A DNA stretch of 40,708 nt from Corallococcus sicarius (lineage in GTDB: Bacteria > Myxococcota > Myxococcia > Myxococcales > Myxococcaceae): positions 1 to 40,708 of the forward strand of contig NZ_RAWG01000061.1 of NCBI RefSeq assembly GCF_003611735.1, read 5' to 3'. Positions 37,287-40,708 of this stretch are shown piece after piece (the first letter of the stretch is position 1; every line of letters starts with the position of its first letter). The translations under genes were made by a program, and so were the position numbers. The notes below the pieces were generated by a model that made no database searches, was not told the DNA's origin, and was given only the letters and a program-made list of their open reading frames with translations.

Positions 37287-38492
37287 CTACCGCCGCGCCG
37301 TCGCCCCGCGCGGAGTCTTTCCGCGCGTCAGGTGGCTCACCGCCTCACCCAGGCCCTCCACGGTGAGGGCGAACATCGGGAACACGTTGGCGATCATCGC
37401 GATGGTGCCCGTTCGCCACGACCCCCGGGGCTCCGGGTTGAGCCACACGTTGCGCTCGAAGTGCTGGGCCAGTTGCATCAGCCACGTCATCCCCTCCAGC
37501 CCCTCCTGGCGGTACTGGCCATTGGCATCCGTGCGGATGCCCAGCTCATACGGGGCCATGGACGCATCGCCCACCATCACCAGCTTGTGGTGCCGGCCCA
37601 CCTGCGCGGTCAGCTCCGGCACGGTGAGCCCGCCCGTCAGCTGCGGCGTGGCGTAGAGCTTCCCGTAGACGCAGTTGTGGAAGTAGTAGGTCCGCAGCTC
37701 CTTGAAGTGCGACGCCTGGCTGGCGACGCTGAACAGCCGGCTCACCAGGTGCGCGTACGGGTCCATGGACCCGCCTACGTCCATGCACAGCACCACGCGG
37801 GTGTTGGGCCGGCGCGGGGGGCGCGTCACCACCTCCAGCTCGCCCGCGTTCTTCGCGGTGGCGGAGATGCTCTCCTCCACGTCCAGCTCCTCCAGCGCGC
37901 CCTCGCGCACGAAGGCCCGCAGCTTGCGCAGCGCCACGGCCATCTGCCGCGTGTCCAGCACCACGTCGTCGCGGTAGCCCGCGTACTTGCGCGCGCCGGC
38001 CTGCCACAGCGCCTGCCCCTGCCGTCCGCCCGTGCCGCCAATGCGCACGCCCTGCCGCCCCATGCCGTTGTTGCCAAAAGCAGACGCGCCGCCCGTGCCC
38101 ACCCAGCGCGAGCCGCCGTCGTGGCGCTCGGTCTGCTCCTTGAGGCGCTGCTCCAATTGCTTGCGCAGCTCCTCCGGGTCCCACTGCTCCAGCAGGGCCA
38201 GCTCCTCCGGGCTCAGGTCGCGCCGCTCCTTCGCCTCCTCCAGCCAGGACAGCAGCTCCTCGGTGAGCTTCAGCGCGTCGGACGCGACGCCCTGGAAGTG
38301 TGAGAGGAACGCCTGATCAAACGCATCCAGCTGCGTCTCCGAGTGCACCAGGAGCGCGCGCGCCACGTGGTAGAAGCCATCCAGGCTGCTGTCATGCAGC
38401 CCGGCCTTCAGCGCCCCGGCGAGGGCGAGCGCCTCCTGGGCGCCCACCTTCACCCCGCGCTTTCGCAGCTCGTAGAAGAACGGCAGGAACAT
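37287..38492 (-). CDS. VWA-domain protein (CoxE-like), MoxR partner
   Basis: A 401-residue protein with an N-terminal helical region (1-125), a Gly-rich flexible stretch (126-165: GGSRWVGTGG, NNGMGRQG, GGTGGRQG) and a C-terminal VWA domain whose metal site reads CMDVGGSMDPY (D238, S242) in place of the classical DxSxS, as is common in this subgroup. Further VWA elements: TYYFHNCVYGKLY and VMVGDASMAPYEL. Such proteins act with a MoxR ATPase in metal insertion or complex assembly. The MoxR gene lies 27 bp upstream on the same strand. The two stops of this gene and the response-regulator gene are only 12 bp apart. Confidence 0.92.
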   Translation of the reverse strand: MFLPFFYELRKRGVKVGAQEALALAGALKAGLHDSSLDGFYHVARALLVHSETQLDAFDQAFLSHFQGVASDALKLTEELLSWLEEAKERRDLSPEELALLEQWDPEELRKQLEQRLKEQTERHDGGSRWVGTGGASAFGNNGMGRQGVRIGGTGGRQGQALWQAGARKYAGYRDDVVLDTRQMAVALRKLRAFVREGALEELDVEESISATAKNAGELEVVTRPPRRPNTRVVLCMDVGGSMDPYAHLVSRLFSVASQASHFKELRTYYFHNCVYGKLYATPQLTGGLTVPELTAQVGRHHKLVMVGDASMAPYELGIRTDANGQYRQEGLEGMTWLMQLAQHFERNVWLNPEPRGSWRTGTIAMIANVFPMFALTVEGLGEAVSHLTRGKTPRGATARR

Positions 38493-38519
38493 GGCCCGTG
38501 TCCTTTCCTTGCACCCAGG

Positions 38520-39368
38520 CTACGCGCGAGGCCGGCGGCCGCGTCCGAACGCCTCGGCCACCGCCACCAGGTCCTGCTCCTTCTTGAGCAGCGCGCCCAG
38601 GAACGGCAGCTGCTCCTCCAGCTTCAATTCCATCACGCCGTTGGCCTTGAGCACGGAGATCCAGTCAATGAGCTCGCTCGTGGAGGGCCGCTTGCGCAGG
38701 CGGGTCATGGACCGCAGCTCGTAGAAGACCTTGAGGGCCTGCTCGGACAGCGACGCATCCAGCCCCGGGTGGTGCACATCCACGATGCGCTGCATGAGCT
38801 CGCGCTCCGGGAAGTCGATGAAGTGGAACACGCACCGGCGCAGGAACGCGTCCGGCAGCTCCTTCTCGTTGTTGCTGGTGATGAGCACCACGGGGCGGTT
38901 CTTCGCCACGACCTCGTCGTTGGTCTCGGAGATGCGGAAGCGCATCCGGTCCAGCTCGTGGAGCAGGTCGTTGGGGAACTCCAGGTCGGCCTTGTCCACT
39001 TCATCGATGAGCAGCACCACGCGCTCCGGGGAGGCGAACGCTTCGCCCAGCGGCCCCAGGCGGATGTATCGCCGGATGTCGCGCACGTCCCCGTCGCCGA
39101 AGCGCGAGTCATACAGGCGCTGCACGGTGTCGTAGACATACAGGCCGTCCTGGGCGCGCGTGGTGCTCTTCACGTGCCAGGTGAGCAGCTTCAATCCCAG
39201 TCCCTGGGCAATCGCCTCCGCGAGGAGTGTCTTGCCAGTGCCGGGCTCGCCCTTGACCAACAAGGGGCGCTGGAGCGTGAGGGCGCAGTTGACGGCAGCC
39301 TGCAGGCCCTCGCTCGTGAGGTAGGAGTCGGTGCCGCGGAAGCGGACGGGGGTGGGAACCGGGGTCAT
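38520..39368 (-). CDS. MoxR-family AAA+ ATPase
   Basis: A 282-residue AAA+ ATPase: Walker A GEPGTGKT (40-47), Walker B LLIDEVDKA (119-127), sensor 1 VLITSNNEKELPDAFLRRC and arginine finger region. MoxR proteins act as chaperones that remodel or load partners bearing VWA or metal sites; the VWA gene follows at once. ATG 39368 is chosen because AAAGGAA lies six bases upstream; a longer form to 39440 would overlap the divergent gene's leader. Divergent from the AT-hook gene with 72 bp between starts. Confidence 0.93.
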   Translation of the reverse strand: MTPVPTPVRFRGTDSYLTSEGLQAAVNCALTLQRPLLVKGEPGTGKTLLAEAIAQGLGLKLLTWHVKSTTRAQDGLYVYDTVQRLYDSRFGDGDVRDIRRYIRLGPLGEAFASPERVVLLIDEVDKADLEFPNDLLHELDRMRFRISETNDEVVAKNRPVVLITSNNEKELPDAFLRRCVFHFIDFPERELMQRIVDVHHPGLDASLSEQALKVFYELRSMTRLRKRPSTSELIDWISVLKANGVMELKLEEQLPFLGALLKKEQDLVAVAEAFGRGRRPRA

Positions 39369-39440
39369 GACGGGTTCCTTTAACATCCTGAGCAATGTTT
39401 CCATCCCGCCGTGGACGGTTGGGTGTATATCCTGCCCCAC

Positions 39441-40154
39441 ATGGCCCCACTTTCCCTTGAAACCGAACTGCGCGACATGGTCCGGCGCGAGTTACAACAG
39501 CAACTCGCTCCCTTTCAGAAGGCCGTGGCCCGTATGGCCAAGGGGCTGGAAGCCCTGGATGTCCTGCGAGAGGTGACGCAGCGTCTGGCGCCGCTCTCCA
39601 GCCGCCTCGGTGCCGTGGCCGGCGTGCGCACGCCCACGCTGGCGCCGGAGCCGGTGGCCCGCCGCCGTCCGGGTCGTCCGCCGTCCGCGAAGACCGTCGC
39701 GAAGGCCGCGGCGAAGACCGCCGCGCCCGCGCTCGTGAAGGCACCCGCCGCGAAGCTCGCGCCCGCGAAGGCGCCCGCTGGCAAGGCCGCCGCTCCCGCC
39801 GCCAAGGCGCCCGCCACCCGTGGCCCCGGCCGTCCGCCCGCGCGCGCTCCGGCCGCTGAAGACAATCAGGCCTGCGCGGTCATCGGGTGCAAGCGTCAGA
39901 GCCGCTCCAAGGGCTACTGCTCGGCGCACTACCAGAAGCTGCGCCTGCTCATCCGCACCGGTCGCCGTCCGGACGCGTGGGTGGATGGTGCCCGCTCGCA
40001 GTCGGTGCAGGACGTGAAGCTGCCCCGCGGTCGCGCCGGCAGTCAGGCCCTGAAGGAAGCGTCGAAGCCGGCCGCTCCCGTCGCGGCGCCTCCCAAGCCC
40101 AAGGCCTGGGTCCGCAAGAAGGGCGCGGGCGGTGGCATGGTGTCGTTGAACTGA
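39441..40154 (+). CDS. AT-hook and zinc-finger-like DNA-binding protein
   Basis: A 237-residue protein. Residues 1-60 form a helical, probably oligomerising domain (ETELRDMVRRELQQQLAPF ... GLEALDVLREVTQRLAPLSSRL). Then a Lys/Ala/Pro-rich histone H1-like stretch (70-140) with two AT-hook cores (RRRPGRPP at 74-81; RGPGRPP at 127-133), and a compact C-x4-C-x9-C-x2-H cluster (C145, C150, C160, H163) in CAVIGCKRQ ... GYCSAHYQKLRLL that looks like a zinc-binding finger. A basic tail ends at VRKKGAGGGMVSLN. Likely a nucleoid-type or regulatory DNA-binding protein, as known in myxobacteria for HMGA/H1-like factors. No strong ribosome-binding site is seen; a GTG at 39411 is less likely because it adds hydrophobic residues before the conserved helix. 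Confidence 0.8.
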   Translation: MAPLSLETELRDMVRRELQQQLAPFQKAVARMAKGLEALDVLREVTQRLAPLSSRLGAVAGVRTPTLAPEPVARRRPGRPPSAKTVAKAAAKTAAPALVKAPAAKLAPAKAPAGKAAAPAAKAPATRGPGRPPARAPAAEDNQACAVIGCKRQSRSKGYCSAHYQKLRLLIRTGRRPDAWVDGARSQSVQDVKLPRGRAGSQALKEASKPAAPVAAPPKPKAWVRKKGAGGGMVSLN

Positions 40155-40214
40155 CGGAGGACGTCGTCCTCCGGACGCCTTGCGTGTGGGGTCGCACCTG
40201 GCGGCCCCACATGC
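40155..40214 (+). terminator. Two hairpins right after the AT-hook gene
   Basis: CGGAGGACG-T-CGTCCTCCG (40155-40173) is a perfect dyad starting at the base after the stop codon. A second stem GCGTGTGGGG (40182-40191) with CCCCACATGC (40205-40214), 10 bp with one G-U pair. The following TTCCTT is a weak T-run. Probable transcript end. Confidence 0.5.
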
Positions 40215-40239
40215 GTCCGACACGCGGTGCTTCCTTCGA

Positions 40240-40268
40240 TTGACAGGGAGCCCCCGGCGGTGTGATTC
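40240..40268 (+). promoter_or_regulatory. Possible promoter of the last gene (leaderless?)
   Basis: TTGACA (40240-40245) is a perfect -35, but the expected -10 at 17 bp is TGATTC, poor. If used, the start site would fall at about 40275-40277, on the ATG itself, giving a leaderless mRNA; no Shine-Dalgarno is seen close to this ATG. Confidence 0.3.
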
Positions 40269-40276
40269 CGGGCCGC

Positions 40277-40708
40277 ATGAGCGAGCAATATCCAGTCACC
40301 GTCGCGGTCCGTCGCCCCGACGGTCAGGTGGAGCAGGTCCGGGTGGGCACGGCGTACAGGAACGGCGAGGGCTTCACGCTGCAGTTGGGCGAGCTGTCCA
40401 TGAGCGCCACGCCCATGGCGGCGGCCCCGGCCGCCCGTCGCGCAGCGCCCCCCGCGGGTGCGCCGGCCGGTGGTGGTGGCGACGGCATGACCCTTCCCAA
40501 CTACGGCCGCAGCAAGGGCGCGCCCGTCTACGGCGCCAGCCTCCAGGACCTGGAGTTCTACGCCAACGGCGCGCGGCGCTCGCTGGCGGACCCCAGCAAG
40601 TCGCGCTGGCACGACAAGGAGCGCCAGCTCCTCGCCTCCATCGAAGCGGAGATCGCCCGTCAGCGCGGTGAGGGCGGCGGCGGCGGTGGCGGCGGCGGTG
40701 GTGGCGGC
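40277..40708 (+). CDS. Partial protein with FGKxKG-like domain and poly-Gly stretch
   Basis: An open frame of 144 codons that runs off the contig end without a stop. It has a small N-terminal beta domain (VTVAVRRPDGQVEQVRVG, GFTLQLGELSMS), an Ala/Pro/Gly linker, then TLPNYGRSKGAPVYGASLQDLEFYANG and SRWHDKERQLLASIEAEIARQR, which resembles the small domain with a FGKxKG start and a C-terminal helix found in some phage and DNA-metabolism proteins. After that come twelve Gly codons. Codon use is typical of the genome (third positions mostly G/C), which supports a real gene. No known full-length family is recognised. Confidence 0.75.
   Translation, partial: MSEQYPVTVAVRRPDGQVEQVRVGTAYRNGEGFTLQLGELSMSATPMAAAPAARRAAPPAGAPAGGGGDGMTLPNYGRSKGAPVYGASLQDLEFYANGARRSLADPSKSRWHDKERQLLASIEAEIARQRGEGGGGGGGGGGGG
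40673..40708 (+). repeat. (GGN)n poly-glycine codon run at contig end
   Basis: Twelve Gly codons, GGC and GGT only, up to the last base. Low complexity and high GC explain why the assembly breaks here; the true length is unknown. Confidence 0.9.

Noticed and set aside
39422-39435. GG-N10-GC match before the AT-hook gene
   Set aside because: The start site would fall after the start codon, and the -24 half is poor.
1-40708. CRISPR arrays, rRNA, tRNA and insertion sequences
   Set aside because: I saw no regularly spaced direct repeats, no tRNA-like cloverleaf, no rRNA-like stretch and no transposase or terminal inverted repeats by reading; a covariance-model scan was not possible.

Overview
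Organism. The high-GC base composition, the density of Ser/Thr kinases, hybrid histidine kinases and sigma-54 activators, the lipoproteins with Asp/Ala/Gly-rich ('DAG') linkers, and the LVIVD-repeat lipoproteins all point to a myxobacterium of the Myxococcus/Corallococcus type. This is inferred from gene content; no search was run. The window looks like one whole assembly contig: it begins with a leftover Nextera read-1 transposase adapter (3-35) and ends inside a run of glycine codons.

Layout. 80-4972: SpoIIAA/STAS-like protein, Asp-rich disordered protein, two Ser/Thr kinases (the first with degenerate catalytic motifs), and two tandem XRE regulators divergent from the kinases. 4985-6080: a two-lipoprotein operon, one member with a JAMM-like metalloprotease motif. 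6257-13133: a four-gene phosphorelay block (GAF-PAS kinase; stand-alone receiver; membrane hybrid kinase; REC-HPt-REC-REC-GGDEF cyclase). 13141-16549: two paralogous LVIVD beta-propeller lipoproteins. 16706-17803: RecF/ABC-like ATPase. 17952-24501: two facing operons that look like an uncharacterised small-molecule pathway (DUF3291, NTF2-like and DUF3237 proteins on +; diiron heme-oxygenase-like oxidase, tautomerase, desaturase, MBL hydrolase and PLP decarboxylase on -). 24862-29759: a divergent TruB, an EF-hand-like repeat protein behind a sigma-54 promoter, and transketolase. 29907-37274: a secreted protein and a divergent four-gene operon (unknown protein, isoprenyl-diphosphate-synthase-like enzyme, membrane histidine kinase, sigma-54 response regulator). 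37287-40708: a MoxR/VWA pair, an AT-hook/zinc-finger protein and a partial gene.

Most notable. The block at 29907-37274 reads as a complete, possibly isoprenoid-linked signalling circuit. The order (DDxxD enzyme, then a kinase with TM1, an outside PDZ-like loop, about seven more TMs and a kinase domain, then a response regulator) recalls ComQ-ComP-ComA of Bacillus, but the output is sigma-54. The 300-bp divergent intergenic region carries two near-consensus -24/-12 promoters, one facing each way, and between them an array of TGGAC/GTCCA half-sites centred about 90 bp from each predicted start site. I infer that the response regulator binds this array and drives both its own operon and the secreted protein. 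The facing operons at 17952-24501 are the second most interesting feature.
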